Positions 15,784 through 16,641 of a stretch of 16,641 nucleotides of DNA are shown here, piece by piece. Origin of the DNA: an uncultured Erysipelotrichaceae bacterium (GTDB lineage: Bacteria > Bacillota_I > Bacilli_A > RFN20 > CAG-826). The DNA lies in assembly GCA_902801805.1 (NCBI GenBank), contig CADCJP010000012.1:1-16641 (forward strand), written 5' to 3'. The notes under the pieces are model-generated. The model made no database searches. It had not been told where the DNA came from and was given only the letters and a program-made list of their open reading frames with translations. The position numbers and the translations under genes are program-made. Every line of letters begins with the position of its first letter. The stretch's first letter is position 1.

Positions 15784-16641
15784 ATGATTGCGATTGGTAT
15801 TGATATTGGTGGTATGTCCATTAAAGGTGCGGCAGTTGATAGTAACGGTCGTGTCTATGAGAAATTCAGTATGCCTTTTGTTAAAGGCGAACCTGGAGAA
15901 GAAACCGTTAGAAAACTAGCGGCTTTAGTCAAAGAATATATCGCTTCCCAACATCTCGAAGATAAGATAGCCGGCATAGGTATCGGTTGTCCTGGTACTT
16001 TAAATGTGGCAGACGGTATCGTTGAATACTCTAACAATTTAGGCTGGAATGATTTACCAGTTGCTAAAATCATGAATGAGGTTTTGCCTTATCCAGTTAG
16101 ACTCATTAATGATGCAAACGCTGCAGCATTAGGTGAGGCTAAATTTGGTGCGGGTAAACAATATGAAACCGTTATTATGCTCACATTAGGTACAGGCGTT
16201 GGTGGTGGAATTATCATTAACGGCAAACTCTATGAAGGCAATCAAGGAAAAGGTGGAGAACTGGGACACATTGTCGTCCAAGTTGATGGCGAACAATGTT
16301 CTTGTGGTAGAAAAGGCTGCTTAGAAGCCTATGCCTCTGCGACCGCTTTAATTAGAGAAACCAAGAAAGCTATGTATGGCAATAAACGTTCGCTTATGTG
16401 GCAAATATCACCAGAAATCGAATTAGTGGGTGGTAAAGTAGTGTTCGAAGGCGCCGCTAAAGGCGATAAGAGCGCTCAACAAGTATTAGATAACTACATC
16501 AAGTATCTTGGTGAAGGTATATTAAATTACTGCAACATCTTTAGACCAAACGTTGTTGTTCTATCTGGTGGCATCGCTAATGCGGGTAAGCCATTATTTG
16601 ATCCATTAAACGACTATATCAAAGAACGTTTCTATGGATAT
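15784..16641 (+). CDS. ROK-family sugar kinase (glucokinase-like), cut by window edge
   Basis: ROK kinases phosphorylate hexoses such as glucose, N-acetylglucosamine or N-acetylmannosamine. I translated 286 codons without a stop; family members are about 300-320 aa, so only the end is missing. Seen: the phosphate-binding IGIDIGGMSIKGAAVD (4-19), GIGCPGTLN (66-74), catalytic NDANAAALGE (109-118, Asp110), LGTGVGGGI (135-143), GELGH (158-162, His162 as zinc ligand) and the zinc motif CSCGRKGCLE (172-181). No N-terminal DNA-binding domain is present, so it is a kinase and not a ROK repressor. The start has only a weak TAGG upstream. Substrate is open: glucose and amino sugars are both possible, the latter suggested only by the neighbouring GlmU-like gene. 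Confidence 0.9.
   Translation, partial: MIAIGIDIGGMSIKGAAVDSNGRVYEKFSMPFVKGEPGEETVRKLAALVKEYIASQHLEDKIAGIGIGCPGTLNVADGIVEYSNNLGWNDLPVAKIMNEVLPYPVRLINDANAAALGEAKFGAGKQYETVIMLTLGTGVGGGIIINGKLYEGNQGKGGELGHIVVQVDGEQCSCGRKGCLEAYASATALIRETKKAMYGNKRSLMWQISPEIELVGGKVVFEGAAKGDKSAQQVLDNYIKYLGEGILNYCNIFRPNVVVLSGGIANAGKPLFDPLNDYIKERFYGY

Overview
The window is the chromosomal replication-origin neighbourhood of a low-GC, Gram-positive-type bacterium. On the left (minus strand) lie dnaA, dnaN, a yaaA-type S4 gene, recF, gyrB and the start of gyrA. On the right (plus strand) lie rpmH, rnpA, yidC, jag/khpB, mnmE, tatD, rnmV, ksgA, ispE, a shortened glmU-like gene, a small repeat protein and the start of a ROK-family sugar kinase. 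Gene order, AT-richness and short intergenic gaps point to the Bacilli, probably a reduced uncultured lineage related to the Mollicutes/Erysipelotrichia-like groups. The genetic code is the standard bacterial one: tatD ends in TGA, overlapping the rnmV start, and tryptophan is TGG in the genes read. The assignment below phylum level is inference.

Left arm, reading away from the origin: dnaA (initiator), then a 142-nt gap holding two tandem DnaA boxes next to a 34-nt pure A/T tract (probable unwinding element), then dnaN (clamp). A hairpin terminator follows dnaN, immediately before a short promoter and a GTG-started yaaA. Then yaaA, recF, gyrB and gyrA run with 1-nt gaps or 1-nt overlaps, so gyrase and RecF are likely co-expressed. 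gyrB carries a lesion near its 3' end: about 32 nt are missing relative to the family, which shifts the frame and separates the last 36 codons from the rest.

Centre (7179-7506): the dnaA-rpmH intergenic oriC segment, with at least six DnaA boxes on both strands, a dnaA promoter on one side and an rpmH promoter on the other. A perfect 16-bp palindrome lies in the spacer of the rpmH promoter.

Right arm: rpmH-rnpA-yidC-jag form the classic origin operon (ribosomal protein L34, RNase P protein, membrane insertase, RNA-binding protein), closed by a strong terminator. mnmE starts 8 nt after that terminator's T-run. mnmE-tatD-rnmV-ksgA are overlapped and presumably cotranscribed (tRNA modification, metal-dependent DNase family, 5S rRNA maturation, 16S rRNA dimethylation). 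ispE and the glmU-like gene follow, then two genes outside this core set. The mnmG-rsmG-parA-parB block that often follows mnmE in Bacilli is absent; the tatD-rnmV-ksgA-ispE-glmU block, which in Bacillus subtilis lies on the other side of the origin, is joined directly to mnmE.

The most notable points are the gyrB frameshift; residues in both gyrase subunits that match quinolone-resistance substitutions of other species; the GlmU-like protein that lacks its acetyltransferase domain and the signature Arg; the YidC with a large, unrecognised lipoprotein-type ectodomain; and the 81-aa beta-repeat protein. I found no CRISPR array, tRNA, rRNA or insertion sequence.
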